64,000 nucleotides of DNA from a bacterium (GTDB taxonomy: Bacteria > Planctomycetota > UBA1135 > UBA2386). Every line of letters starts with the position of its first letter. Position 1 is the stretch's first letter. Shown piece by piece: positions 23,072 through 32,523 of the stretch. The stretch lies in NCBI GenBank assembly GCA_024743115.1, contig JANSXC010000024.1:1-64000 (forward strand), read 5' to 3'. The notes below the pieces were generated by a model. The model searched no databases, was not told the DNA's origin, and saw nothing but the letters and a program-made list of their open reading frames with translations. The position numbers and the translations under genes are program-made.

Positions 23072-24991
23072 GTGAGCCAACCGCAGCAACCGAGCCAGAA
23101 CGACGGCAGCGTACGCGCGCTGCTCCGCCGACTGTGGGCCGCGATCGTCCGGTACCGCGCGCTCGTCGGCGCGATGGTCGTCTTCGCGGTGCTCGAGACG
23201 ATCTTCACGAAGCTGCCGCTCGTGCTCGTCAAGCCGCTCATGGGCGAGCTGGCCGGGGCAGTGGAGGAGCCGAAGCTGATTCCGGATCCGTGGCTCGCGC
23301 CGCTCGGTCGCCCGTTGCCGGCCGAGCCCGACCTGATCGATGAGGTCACGCGGGACTTCAACCTCGTGTTTCGTGATTTCGCCCAGTGGCTGACGCAGGG
23401 GCTCGGGATCGCGTTCGAGAGCCCGAGCATGAACGTTGTGATCGCGTGCGGTCTCGTCGCGATCCTCTGCGGTGCGTTCGGCGCGGTGACGATCTACTTC
23501 GTACAGACGATCTCGCGGTTCTTCGCCGTGCGGGTCGTTGCGGGGCTGCGCTGTGAGCTCGCCAACCACTTCCTGCGCCTGCCACTGCGGTTCTACGGCC
23601 GGCAGCGCATGGGTGAGATGATCAGCAAGATCACGAACGACACCGCGGTCATGCAGCGGTCGTTCGAGCTCGCGGCGGACCACATCATCGTCGATCCGCT
23701 CATGATCCTCGGCAACGTCGTGCTCCTCGCCTACTTCGTGCCGCAGGCGATCATCGTGCTCGTGATCATGGTGCCGCTCATGGCGATCCCGATGTATCGC
23801 CAGGGCCGCAAGGTGCAGAAGCGCAGCACCCGCAGTCTCGCCGCGATGGGCGAGGCGACGGAGTCGCTCAACCAGATCCTCACCGGCATTCGCACGGTCA
23901 AGGCGTTCCAGCTCGAGGACCAGCGCTACCAGGACTACGTGAGCAGCACCGACACGTTCCTCGAGCGTACGCGGCGCATGCTGCGGGCCAAGGGGCGGTC
24001 GATCGCGCAGACGTTCTTCGGCTACCAGATCGGGTTCGCGGTGCTGCTCGGACTGCTCGGCTACGTCGTGCTCGTCGAGCAGAGCATCGACTTCACGGAC
24101 GTCGGGGTCGCGCTCGTGCCGTTGTCGACCACGTATCAGCACGTCAAGCGCATGACGCGTTCGTACCACGTGCTCATGGAGTCGGCGGGCGCCTTGCAGG
24201 GCATCGAGGAGATCCTGCAGACCGCCGCGGATCCGACGCAGCAGGGCGGCAAGCCGATCGACACCGTGCGTGGGCGCGTCGATCTCGAGGACGTGTGGTT
24301 CGGCTATGGCGACGAGTCCGTGCTGCGCGGCGTGTCGCTCGCGGTGCAGGCGGGGCAGACCGTCGCGTTCGTCGGCCCGTCGGGCGCCGGTAAGTCGACA
24401 CTGCTCGATCTGCTCATGCGCTTCCACGACCCGAGCCGCGGCATCGTGCGCGTCGACGGCATGGACCTGCGCGAGATCCGGCTCGCCGACTTCCGCGCTC
24501 AGACCGCGGTCGTGAGTCAGCAGGCGTTCCTGTTCAATACTTCGATCCGCGACAACATCGCCTACGGCCGGATGGGCGCGAGCCAGGAAGAGATCGAGGC
24601 GGCCGCGCGCGCGGCGAACATCCACGAGTTCATCCTCACGCTCCCCGACGGCTACGACACGCTCGCGGGCGAACGCGGCGGGAACCTTTCGGGCGGCCAG
24701 ATGCAGCGTATCACGATCGCCCGCGCGATCCTGCGCAACCCCGCGATCCTCTTCCTCGACGAGGCGACGTCCGCGCTCGATTCCGAGAGCGAAGAGCTCG
24801 TCCAGCGCGCGCTCGACGGCCTGCGCGCCGGGCGCACGTCTTTCGTCATCGCGCACCGCCTCTCGACGATCGCCGACGCGGACCTCATCGTCGTGCTCGA
24901 CCAGGGCAAGGTGGTCGAGGTCGGCAGTCACGCCGAGCTGATCGAGAAGGACGGGGTCTACAAACGCATGCGGGATCTGCAGACCGCGTAG
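23072..24991 (+). CDS. ABC exporter, MsbA/lipid-transport type
   Basis: 639 residues, a half-transporter with fused membrane and ATPase domains that would work as a homodimer. The membrane domain (about 20-370) contains six predicted helices and the coupling region MGEMISKITNDTAVMQRSFE. The ATPase domain carries Walker A GPSGAGKST near 435, signature LSGGQMQR near 538 and Walker B ILFLDEATSALD near 558, followed by the H-loop IAHRLSTI. Overall it resembles MsbA-like lipid flippases, but the substrate cannot be read from sequence. A periplasmic-side insertion at about 60-110 (between the first helices) is longer than in MsbA. GTG start. Confidence 0.93.
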   Translation: MSQPQQPSQNDGSVRALLRRLWAAIVRYRALVGAMVVFAVLETIFTKLPLVLVKPLMGELAGAVEEPKLIPDPWLAPLGRPLPAEPDLIDEVTRDFNLVFRDFAQWLTQGLGIAFESPSMNVVIACGLVAILCGAFGAVTIYFVQTISRFFAVRVVAGLRCELANHFLRLPLRFYGRQRMGEMISKITNDTAVMQRSFELAADHIIVDPLMILGNVVLLAYFVPQAIIVLVIMVPLMAIPMYRQGRKVQKRSTRSLAAMGEATESLNQILTGIRTVKAFQLEDQRYQDYVSSTDTFLERTRRMLRAKGRSIAQTFFGYQIGFAVLLGLLGYVVLVEQSIDFTDVGVALVPLSTTYQHVKRMTRSYHVLMESAGALQGIEEILQTAADPTQQGGKPIDTVRGRVDLEDVWFGYGDESVLRGVSLAVQAGQTVAFVGPSGAGKSTLLDLLMRFHDPSRGIVRVDGMDLREIRLADFRAQTAVVSQQAFLFNTSIRDNIAYGRMGASQEEIEAAARAANIHEFILTLPDGYDTLAGERGGNLSGGQMQRITIARAILRNPAILFLDEATSALDSESEELVQRALDGLRAGRTSFVIAHRLSTIADADLIVVLDQGKVVEVGSHAELIEKDGVYKRMRDLQTA

Positions 24992-25143
24992 CGCGCGGAT
25001 CGGCGGGGCTCGGTCGTTCGGCGCGGTCGAGCGCCACGAGGTTCACCAAACGCGTAACGGATTCCCTTCGCGGGCGCGGTCCGCGGCGCCTGTCCGGTTG
25101 CCGTGCTACCTTGCCACGCCCCTCGTCCCGACACGCACCGCTG

Positions 25144-27762
25144 ATGTTTCCCAGGAACCCGTTCGTACCGTTCGTCGCCCTGTTCGCCCTGACCCTGCCC
25201 GCGCTCGCCCAGAAGGGGGAGTCCACGCGCCAGGACCCGACCTCCGAAGCCGCGGAAGCCGTCGAGTTCACGCTCGAAAACATCTTCCCGGACAAGAAGC
25301 AGCCCCTGTTCGGTCCCCGAGCAAGCAGTGCGGCCTTCTCGCACGACGGTCGCCACGCTGCCTACCTGCACCGCGGCTACCGCGAGCGTCGGCACGGCAG
25401 TGACCTGTGGTTGGTCGATGTCGCCAGAAGCAAGCAACGTCGCCTGACCAGCGCCCTGACGCTCTCCGAGTTCCAGGCGTCGGCGCGCAAGGTCGTCGAC
25501 GATCGCGTTCGCAAGGCCAAGGCGGCCCAGAAGAAGGCGGCCCAGAAGAAGGTCGAAGACAAGCAGTCGGGCAAGAAGAAGACGGGCAAGAAGAAGTCGG
25601 GCAAGGACGGCACTGGTGGCGACGCCAGGCAACGTGAGGAAGCGCGGCAGCAAGAGCGCAAGAAGTTCGGCAACGTGGTCGATGCCAAGGACGCCAATGC
25701 CGAGAAGGCGCCGCGATACGGCGGCGTCAGTTCGTTCGAGTGGTCGCCTGTTGCCGATGAGCTGCTCTTCACGTCCGCGGGCGATATCTATCGATTCGTG
25801 GTCGGCGCGGATGCTCCCGAGCGTCTGACTCAGACCAAGGCGAGGGAGCGCGACGTGCAGTACCTGCCGGACGGCAGCGGCTACACCTACCTGCTGGACG
25901 GCGCGCTGATGCAGGTGCGCTTCGGCAGCCATCTGATCGTGCAGCTCGATCCGAAGTTGCCGTCGGGCGAGTCGATGTCCTCGTATCGGATCAGCCCGGA
26001 CGGGAAGAAGCTGGTGTTCATGGCCGGCAAGGGGGCGTCGTGGCGCGGCAGCAGCCGGCGGGTCAACATCGCCCGCTACCGCGAACGGTTCATGGAGGTG
26101 CGTGAGGTCCCGCGTACGGTCTCGGACGACAAGCTCCCCGAGCGGGAGACGTTCGTCTATCTGCACGAACTCGGGGATGACCTCAGCGAGCGCAACAAGC
26201 CGCGGCGCGTCTGGACGCACAAGCACACGGGCCCCCGCGACATTCTTCGCGTGCCCCAGTGGGCGCCCGACAGCAGTCGCGTGACCTTCGCCACGTTCGA
26301 GCAGAAGAGCTCGCAGGTGCTGCTGCTCCAGGCGCACGTCGATCCGGCATCGCCGGTCGCGAAGGACGGCAAGGGCAAGGACGCGAAGAACGGCGAGATG
26401 CCATCCGCTGGCGCGGACGGCAAGGGGAAGGTCGCCAAGGAAAGTGGTGCCGACAAGCCCTACGTCGAGGCCAGGGCCGACGTCGTCTATCGCTTCCTGC
26501 ACGATGGTGGCCCGAACACCCCGGGCATGATGCAGCCGCGCTACAGCGCGGACAGTCGCCACATCGTCTTCTTGTCGGAGCAGACCGGCTTCCGGCACGT
26601 GCACGTCCTGGATCCGCTCTATCAGAGCCAGCGTCCCCTGACGCACGGGCGTTACGAGGTCTATCCGTTCGACATGGACAAGGCACATCGTCGACTGCAC
26701 GTGCTGGCGACCAAAGAGCATCCGACGCGCCAGGATGTCTACACGTTGGATCTGGAGAGCGGCGAAATGGTCCGCATCAACCGTGCTGCGGGCGTCTACT
26801 CGGGGGCAGCGATCAGTCCGGACGGCCGTGCGGCGCTCGCGACGCGCAGCACGTACGGCTCACTGCGCGAACTTGCGCTGATTACGCACGGCGGTCGCCA
26901 CGAGGTGCTGACCGAGTCGCACCCGAAGCGCACGGCGAAGCTCACCGAGGCTGCGCCGGAGTTCTTCACCTACGAGAACCGCCACGGCCACGAGATCCAC
27001 GGCTACCTGTTCAAGCCGGAGGGCTGGAGCAAGGACGACAAGCGACCGTTGCTGCTCTATGTCTACGGCGGCCCGCTCGGAACACGTAAGCAGGTCGTCG
27101 ACGGCAGCTACCAGAGCGCTGGATACTTCTTTGGGCAGTACATGGCCCGCCAGCACGGTTGGGTGACCTGCACGATCGACCCGCGCGGGATGTCCGGCTA
27201 CGGCGGGGTCTTCGAGAAGGCCAACTTCGAGCAGGTCGGCAAGCCGCAGGTCGAGGATCTCACCGATGGCGTGAAACACCTGGTTGCCGAGTTCGGCGTC
27301 GACTCGAAGAAGGTCGCGATGCACGGCTGGAGCTTCGGTGGTTTCCAGACGCAGATGTGCATGTATTCGGAGCCTGATGTGTTCCAGGTCGGGATCGCCG
27401 GTGCCGGGCCGACCGAGTGGGAGAACTACAACGCGTGGTATTCGACCGGCACGATCGGCAAGAGCCGTGAGGGCAAGACCGACCTCGGCAAGTACTCGCT
27501 GCTGCCGCTCGCCAAGAACCTGAAGGGCAAGCTGCTCCTGGTCCACGGGATGGAGGACAGCAACGTGCTCTACCAGGACACCGTGAGGGTCTACCGCGAA
27601 CTGCTCAAAGCGGACAAAGAGACGCTCGTCGAACTGTTCCTCGATCCGACCGGCGGTCATGGCCTCGGCGGCGACGTGACGACGGTGCGTCGTTTTCGCA
27701 AGTACGAGGAGTTCCTCGTGCGCAACCTCGGCGGCCTCCCGGCCGACAAGTCGACCAACTAG
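25144..27762 (+). CDS. Exported S9 family prolyl oligopeptidase/dipeptidyl peptidase
   Basis: 872 residues. The signal peptide is FVPFVALFALTLPALAQ. A seven-bladed beta-propeller (about 40-600) leads to an alpha/beta-hydrolase domain with catalytic Ser730 (HGWSFGGF), an Asp near 805 (HGMEDSNV) and His839 (GGHGL), the DPP-IV/acylaminoacyl-peptidase arrangement. The propeller has two low-complexity Lys/Gly-rich insertions (about 120-165 and 405-445) not usual in the family, the first with in-frame short repeats. It should cleave peptides in the periplasm. The next gene starts directly after its stop. Confidence 0.93.
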   Translation: MFPRNPFVPFVALFALTLPALAQKGESTRQDPTSEAAEAVEFTLENIFPDKKQPLFGPRASSAAFSHDGRHAAYLHRGYRERRHGSDLWLVDVARSKQRRLTSALTLSEFQASARKVVDDRVRKAKAAQKKAAQKKVEDKQSGKKKTGKKKSGKDGTGGDARQREEARQQERKKFGNVVDAKDANAEKAPRYGGVSSFEWSPVADELLFTSAGDIYRFVVGADAPERLTQTKARERDVQYLPDGSGYTYLLDGALMQVRFGSHLIVQLDPKLPSGESMSSYRISPDGKKLVFMAGKGASWRGSSRRVNIARYRERFMEVREVPRTVSDDKLPERETFVYLHELGDDLSERNKPRRVWTHKHTGPRDILRVPQWAPDSSRVTFATFEQKSSQVLLLQAHVDPASPVAKDGKGKDAKNGEMPSAGADGKGKVAKESGADKPYVEARADVVYRFLHDGGPNTPGMMQPRYSADSRHIVFLSEQTGFRHVHVLDPLYQSQRPLTHGRYEVYPFDMDKAHRRLHVLATKEHPTRQDVYTLDLESGEMVRINRAAGVYSGAAISPDGRAALATRSTYGSLRELALITHGGRHEVLTESHPKRTAKLTEAAPEFFTYENRHGHEIHGYLFKPEGWSKDDKRPLLLYVYGGPLGTRKQVVDGSYQSAGYFFGQYMARQHGWVTCTIDPRGMSGYGGVFEKANFEQVGKPQVEDLTDGVKHLVAEFGVDSKKVAMHGWSFGGFQTQMCMYSEPDVFQVGIAGAGPTEWENYNAWYSTGTIGKSREGKTDLGKYSLLPLAKNLKGKLLLVHGMEDSNVLYQDTVRVYRELLKADKETLVELFLDPTGGHGLGGDVTTVRRFRKYEEFLVRNLGGLPADKSTN

Positions 27763-29004
27763 ATGCCAGCAGCCGTGCGACGCCTGGCTCTCTGGATCTT
27801 GGTGCTGTTGCCCCAGCTGCCGGGGCAGACCTACGTCGTGGACGCCGGCAACGGCCCGGGGACGAACTACCTCGACTTGCCTGCTGCGGTCGCAGCAGTT
27901 CCGGACGGCGCGGTCTTGCTCGTGCGTCCGGGCAGCTACACGGGGTTCGCGATCGCGAGCAAGGGGCTGACCGTGCTCGGCAGCGCGGCCGTTGTCCAGG
28001 GCGCGGTCTCGATCGGCGGTACCGCACCGAGCCAACCGGTCACTTTGCGCGGCCTGTCTTGGTCGGTGTTGCCGAGGAACGTGGTCCCCGTGACTCCCGT
28101 CATCGCCCTCGACAACTGCCAGGGTCCGGTGATGCTCGAGGGCGTCGCGCTGCCGGCGAACCCGTATCTCGGCGTGTGCCCCTGGCCGTGCCGGATCGCG
28201 ACAGGCATTCGCGCCACTACGTGTTCGCAGGTCTATCTGCGTAACTGCGACATCCGCTGCGCGGTCGAGTTGTCGGCGGTCTCGGCCGTGATCGAGTCGT
28301 GTGAGCTGAGTGGCGAAGATCTCGGCGCGATCTACCAGACCATTCCCAACTACCCGCCTTCGGGCAACCGGCCACGGCCGGCGTTGCGGCTCAACGACTC
28401 CGATGTGCAGGTCGCCGGCGCTTCGCGATTCGAGAGCGGTTCGGGCGGCAACCTCGGCCAGGGCAACCACATCGTCGGCGCCAGCGGCATCGTCGTGCAG
28501 AACGGCTCGCTGCGGTTGCTCGACGGCACGATCGTCGCCGGCAGCTCGGGCGTCGGGCAGCTTGCGTTCACGGTCGAGGCCTCCGGCTCGGCGAACCTTC
28601 GCATCGCGCCGCGCGTCGGGCTCACCGGGGCCATGGGCGCATCGACCCAGGGCCCGCAGGTCGGCACCGATGTCATGCCTGCGCTCGCCGGCAGTAGCGC
28701 CGCGGCGGGTGGGGTGTTGTCGGCGACGGTCACGACGGAGGACGGTGACCTCGTCGTGCTGGCCGTCGGCTTCCCGGCAGCGCCGACATTGTTGGCCGGC
28801 ATTCAGGACTCGTTCTGGCTCGATCCGGGCGCGCACGTGTTCGCGGCGATCGGCGTGCAGCAGAGCGGCGGATCGATCGGCAGTGCGGTTCCAGTCCCCG
28901 CGGGACCCGCGTTCGTCGGGTTGCGGCTCAATTGGCAGGCCGCGTGTTACGGCCCGGTGACCGCGTTTCAGGCGACGAATCCGGTTGGGGTTCTGGTGCG
29001 GTGA
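27763..29004 (+). CDS. Secreted repeat protein, paralogue of 35053-36225
   Basis: 413 residues beginning directly after the peptidase stop. A signal peptide (LALWILVLLPQLPGQ) is followed by a right-handed beta-helix-like region: AVPDGAVLLVRPGSYTGFAI, SKGLTVLGSAAVVQG, VTLRGLSWS, VYLRNCDI and VIESCELSGED. The C-terminal domain shares GDLVVLAVGFP, FWLDPGAHVFAAIGVQ and FVGLRLNWQAACYGP with the protein at 35053. The pectin-lyase-like fold suggests carbohydrate or surface binding, but no catalytic residues are evident. Function unknown. Confidence 0.75.
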   Translation: MPAAVRRLALWILVLLPQLPGQTYVVDAGNGPGTNYLDLPAAVAAVPDGAVLLVRPGSYTGFAIASKGLTVLGSAAVVQGAVSIGGTAPSQPVTLRGLSWSVLPRNVVPVTPVIALDNCQGPVMLEGVALPANPYLGVCPWPCRIATGIRATTCSQVYLRNCDIRCAVELSAVSAVIESCELSGEDLGAIYQTIPNYPPSGNRPRPALRLNDSDVQVAGASRFESGSGGNLGQGNHIVGASGIVVQNGSLRLLDGTIVAGSSGVGQLAFTVEASGSANLRIAPRVGLTGAMGASTQGPQVGTDVMPALAGSSAAAGGVLSATVTTEDGDLVVLAVGFPAAPTLLAGIQDSFWLDPGAHVFAAIGVQQSGGSIGSAVPVPAGPAFVGLRLNWQAACYGPVTAFQATNPVGVLVR

Positions 29005-29064
29005 AAAGAACGGGGTGTGGGAAACAACCGGTCGCGTCGCGTGTTATTCCCTCCGAGGCGAGCC

Positions 29065-29484
29065 ATGACCTTTCGTGACTACCTGTTGTCGGCGGCATGC
29101 GGTGTCGGGTGGCAAGTGATCGTCAACTTGCTGCTCTACGAATGCCTGTCCTCACTGGACTTCTATCTGCTCGCGGGTGCTGCCGCCGGTGTGTTTGCGG
29201 GCGCTCTCACCATCCGTTCGCGAAAGCGTCGCGACGGGCGCGAGAGCTGGCTGAACCTCGCGTTCACCTACTTCGCGGCAGTGGCCGTCTATGCGTTCGT
29301 GGGCAACTGCCTCGACTGGCCGCCGCAGTTCTTCGGCAGCCTCGCGTTCTCCCTGTTCTACGGCATGGTCTACGCCGTGGTGTGGGCGGTCGTGCTCGTG
29401 CCACTGAGTTACGTGACCCGGCGCCTGGTGTGGTGGGCGCATCAGCTGCAACTCGCCGACCCGAAGGGCGTGCAGACGTCGTGA
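29065..29484 (+). CDS. Small integral membrane protein
   Basis: 139 residues with four predicted membrane helices: LLSAACGVGWQVIVNLLLY, YLLAGAAAGVFAGALTI, FTYFAAVAVYAFVGN and LFYGMVYAVVWAVVLVPLSYV. No family is recognised. The ATG at 29065 is chosen because it precedes the first helix; an in-frame GTG at 29017 gives only a polar extension. It opens a run of small membrane and lipoprotein genes. Confidence 0.55.
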   Translation: MTFRDYLLSAACGVGWQVIVNLLLYECLSSLDFYLLAGAAAGVFAGALTIRSRKRRDGRESWLNLAFTYFAAVAVYAFVGNCLDWPPQFFGSLAFSLFYGMVYAVVWAVVLVPLSYVTRRLVWWAHQLQLADPKGVQTS

Positions 29485-29635
29485 GTCTGCCCTGTCCAGC
29501 GTGATCCGGGGCCCCGCGGTGCGGGAGCCTGGCGAGCGCCGATTTCCCTGATCCTGCAGGGGCCTACTGGCGTCGGGCCAGAGCTTGGCGGCCGCCGACG
29601 GAAGATCGCCACCGTGTAACCGTCTCAAGGTCACC

Positions 29636-30036
29636 ATGGCCTTGCCACCTGTCGTCGGAGCGCTCCTGATCGCTCTCGGATCCTGCAGTACGGTGACGAC
29701 TCCGTTCGACGCGGATCCACGAGAACGCGCGGACTACTTACGATGGTACGCCGTTGGCTTCGAAGCGGGCGCGGTGGGTTATTGTCGAGTCGTTGTCTGC
29801 GAGACGAGAATTGGCAGGTGCGCTCCGCGGGGTGGGCTGCGGGGCAGGGTGACGGTTTCGAGGTCTGGTCGGAGCGCTACGAGGCTGCGGTCCGGCGACG
29901 AGATCGAGCCGCGTTACTCGATCTGTTGAGCCCGCTAGGAGAGAACGCCGACGAGGCCGTCGAGCAGACCTTGAACGAGCTTCGTGGCGGCGATCCCGAT
30001 GCTGGCGAATCCAGTCGTATTTCCGGCCTACGCTGA
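29636..30036 (+). pseudogene. Small lipoprotein gene with apparent frameshift
   Basis: From ATG 29636 one frame gives a lipoprotein signal (VVGALLIALGSCS) and then RADYLRWYAVGFEAGAVGY. Around 29785-29815 that frame loses coherence, while the next frame gives NWQVRSAGWAAGQGDGFEVW, SERYEAAVRRRDRAALLDLL and runs to a stop at 30036. The two halves read as one small lipoprotein with repeated WxxGxxxG motifs. A single-base change near 29790 would rejoin them. It may be a decayed gene or a sequencing error. Confidence 0.55.
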
Positions 30037-30433
30037 TCCATTGCTGTGGATGCTCGCGATGGTCTCGCTATGCGCCGAGATCTTCGTGGTGCAGTTGGTG
30101 CTGCGGGGCGGCGGCTTGAGGGACCCGAACTTCGCCGGGCCGCTGGTTGCGATCAACCTGTGCACCTGGGTTCCGTTTCTGATCGCGGTCGATCGATTCG
30201 GGATGCTCGTCGATGGGCCGTCGGTGCCCGTTCTCGTTGCGCTCGAGATCGGTGTCGTTCTCGTCGAGATTCCGTTGCTGTGGCTCTCGACCCGCGGGCG
30301 GTTCTGTTCGCGCCGCACGAAGTGGCAGCCAATCGGATTGGGGCGCGCCGTGTGCGCGTCGGCGATCGGCAACGTGACCTCCATCGGGGTGAGCCTGCTC
30401 GTCCCGATCCTGTTGTTCTTGAGTGTCAGTTGA
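29999..30433 (+). CDS. Small integral membrane protein
   Basis: 144 residues with four predicted helices: LLWMLAMVSLCAEIFVVQLVL, FAGPLVAINLCTWVPFLIAV, VPVLVALEIGVVLVEIPLLWL and SIGVSLLVPILLFLSV. No family is recognised. ATG 29999 is preferred to GTG 29984. The 5' end overlaps the shifted frame of the preceding broken lipoprotein by 38 nt, so the two were probably co-expressed. Confidence 0.55.
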   Translation: MLANPVVFPAYADPLLWMLAMVSLCAEIFVVQLVLRGGGLRDPNFAGPLVAINLCTWVPFLIAVDRFGMLVDGPSVPVLVALEIGVVLVEIPLLWLSTRGRFCSRRTKWQPIGLGRAVCASAIGNVTSIGVSLLVPILLFLSVS

Positions 30434-30464
30434 TTCCCATGTCCGTGTGGCCTGCAATCGAGCC

Positions 30465-31817
30465 ATGCGCGCTTCTCTGGTCGCCGGTTTCGCTCTCGCC
30501 ACCCTAGTCAGCGCACCCGCGGCGCAAGATGACAAGGCCGCTGCCAGTGAGTGGCGCCAACTGTTCAACGGCCGCGATCTGACCGGTTGGACGCCGAAGA
30601 TCCGCGGTTATGCGGCGGGCGAGAACTTCGGGTCGACGTTCCGCGTCGTTGATGGATTGCTGACCGTTTCGTACGAGGAATACGAGGAGTTCGGCGGACG
30701 CTTCGGGCACCTGTTCCACGAGAACGAGTTTGCCAACTATCGCTTGCGTGCGGAGTATCGCTTCGTCGGGGAGCAGCTGAAGGGCGGCCCGGGCTGGGCG
30801 TTCCGCAACAGCGGTTTGATGCTCCATGGGCAGTCCGCGGCGTCGATGGGCAAGGACCAGGACTTTCCGGCGTCGATCGAGGTGCAGTTGCTCGGTGGGC
30901 GGGGGCAGGGCAAGCGCGCGACGGCCAACCTCTGCACGCCCGGCACGAACGTCGTGCGCGACGGCAAACTGTGGACGCGGCATTGTCTCGACTCGAAATC
31001 GGCGACGTATCGCGGCGACCAATGGGTCAGCGTCGAGATCGTCGTGCGCGGTGACACGATGCGGCATCTGATCGACGGCCACACGGTGCTGGCCTACGAC
31101 GATCCGCAGCTCGATCCGCGCGATGGCGATGCCAAGAAGCTGCTCGCGGACGGTCGCGACAAGGCGCTGCGCAAGGGCACGATTTCGCTGCAGTCGGAGA
31201 GCCACCCGGTGCAGTTCCGCCGCGTGGAGATTCGCGAGCTCGCGGAGCCCGGCCCGTGGCTGCGGCCGCTCGCAGCCGACGCGCTGACGAAGTTCTGCAA
31301 CACCAAGGGCAACTGGAGTCTCGCGAAGGGCGTCGCCAAGCTCACGCCGCGCGAGGGCGAGCGCGGCTGGCGGCGCTTCGACCACTACCTCTGGATCGAA
31401 GGTGAGTGGGGCGACTTCGAGGCCGAGTTCGAGTACTGCATGCAGGAGGGCAGCAACAGCGGCTTCTATCTGCACGTCGGCGATCGCGCGCAGCCGGTGA
31501 AGACCGGCGTCGAGGTGCAGCTCTATGCCACGCCGCACGACAAGCCGAAGGCGCGGCTCACGGACCACGACGCCGGCGGCATCATCCCCGGCGACCCGCC
31601 CGCGGAAAACGCCTCGCGTCCGGTCGGCGCGTGGCAGCACATGCACGTGCTCTGCGAGGACGGCACGCTGTTCGTCACGCTCAACGGCAAACTGGTCCAG
31701 ACGATGTCGCTCGACCACGACAAGATCCGGAACCGTCCGCGCCGCGGCGGCATCGGCTTCCAGGATCACTCGCTGCCGATCGAGCTGCGCGGCTTGCGCA
31801 TTCGGTCGTTGCGTTGA
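30465..31817 (+). CDS. Exported protein with two DUF1080 (3-keto-disaccharide hydrolase-type) domains
   Basis: 450 residues. The signal peptide is ASLVAGFALATLVSAPAAQ. The first DUF1080 domain (about 28-260) opens with the hallmark WRQLFNGRDLTGWTPK and contains FRNSGLMLHGQ and FPASIEVQLLGG. The second (about 275-450) has NSGFYLHVGDRA, GVEVQLYA and WQHMHVLCEDGTLFVTLNGK. This concanavalin-like fold is abundant in planctomycetes, and some members hydrolyse 3-ketoglucosides. Substrate and activity of this one are not determined. Confidence 0.9.
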   Translation: MRASLVAGFALATLVSAPAAQDDKAAASEWRQLFNGRDLTGWTPKIRGYAAGENFGSTFRVVDGLLTVSYEEYEEFGGRFGHLFHENEFANYRLRAEYRFVGEQLKGGPGWAFRNSGLMLHGQSAASMGKDQDFPASIEVQLLGGRGQGKRATANLCTPGTNVVRDGKLWTRHCLDSKSATYRGDQWVSVEIVVRGDTMRHLIDGHTVLAYDDPQLDPRDGDAKKLLADGRDKALRKGTISLQSESHPVQFRRVEIRELAEPGPWLRPLAADALTKFCNTKGNWSLAKGVAKLTPREGERGWRRFDHYLWIEGEWGDFEAEFEYCMQEGSNSGFYLHVGDRAQPVKTGVEVQLYATPHDKPKARLTDHDAGGIIPGDPPAENASRPVGAWQHMHVLCEDGTLFVTLNGKLVQTMSLDHDKIRNRPRRGGIGFQDHSLPIELRGLRIRSLR

Positions 31818-31884
31818 GATCGATCGATGCGCCAGCCGGATATCGGGGCCGTGCTATGATCTGAATGCCACGAAGGGTCCTGCG

Positions 31885-32217
31885 ATGGCAACCGTCTACT
31901 GCTGGAAGTGCGATCGTGACGTAGCGATGTTCGACGAGCGAGAGTGGTTGCGCATTCGGCCGCTCCTCGACACGGGGATACGGGCCGTCAAGGACTACCG
32001 CGCCGAGCACGGGGTGCCGCTGGCCGAGGTCCCGATGCGCGGACCCTACGCCGAGTTGCTGGCCGAGCATGTCCGAATCGCTGGTCATGCCAACGTGCGG
32101 CCGGAGGATGTTTGGCACCATCGCCGTGCGGATCACGGCCCGCCCTGCCGGCGGTGCGGCAAGCCGTTGCGGACGCCCGGGGCGACGCGGTGCGTGCTCT
32201 GCCCGTGCGTGCACTGA
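31885..32217 (+). CDS. Small zinc-ribbon protein of unknown function
   Basis: 110 residues, cytoplasmic. It has an N-terminal CWKCDRDVAMFDE and a C-terminal CRRCGKPLRTPGATRCVLC, two Cys pairs suited to zinc binding. The central VKDYRAEHGVPLAEVPMRGPY resembles small DNA- or ribosome-associated proteins but is not assigned. TATGAT at about 31854 and GAAGG before the ATG suggest an ordinary promoter and ribosome site, unlike the leaderless set. Confidence 0.6.
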   Translation: MATVYCWKCDRDVAMFDEREWLRIRPLLDTGIRAVKDYRAEHGVPLAEVPMRGPYAELLAEHVRIAGHANVRPEDVWHHRRADHGPPCRRCGKPLRTPGATRCVLCPCVH

Positions 32218-32225
32218 CCGTTGGC

Positions 32226-32231
32226 TACACT
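32226..32231 (+). promoter_or_regulatory. Putative -10 element (TACACT), leaderless type
   Basis: TACACT ends 9 nt before the ATG at 32241. The same hexamer serves ruvC at 49614. Confidence 0.4.
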
Positions 32232-32240
32232 GCAATAGCG

Positions 32241-32507
32241 ATGACGAGATCGAAGAATGCTCACCAGATCCGGGCCGCCGTGTTCTCGGCTCAATTGATG
32301 GGGTTCGTGTTGGGCGGGATCGTTGGCTTCGCGGTTTTCCTCCTGCTGTGCTGGTTCGCGGAGCCGGTGGACGGGCCGGTCGGCGAGCCGCAGTGGACGT
32401 GGCTGGCTTCGGCGATTGCCGCGCCCTTTCTGGGCGGTCTGGTCGGCGCCTTCTGGTTCGGACGGCCGGTTCGCCGCCATCTCGATCCCTCGCGCCGCCC
32501 GCGGTGA
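32241..32507 (+). CDS. Small two-helix membrane protein
   Basis: 88 residues with two predicted membrane helices (LMGFVLGGIVGFAVFLLLCWF and LASAIAAPFLGGLVGAFWFG) joined by a short polar loop. No family is recognised. It starts 23 nt after the zinc-ribbon gene. Confidence 0.55.
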   Translation: MTRSKNAHQIRAAVFSAQLMGFVLGGIVGFAVFLLLCWFAEPVDGPVGEPQWTWLASAIAAPFLGGLVGAFWFGRPVRRHLDPSRRPR

Positions 32508-32523
32508 TCGGCGCAGATCGGCC

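Noticed and set aside
20493..24931. Long minus-strand open frames (752 and 668 codons) opposite the parvulin and ABC transporter genes
   Set aside because: They are shadows of convincing plus-strand genes, with Arg/Glu/Leu-rich translations and no family motifs.
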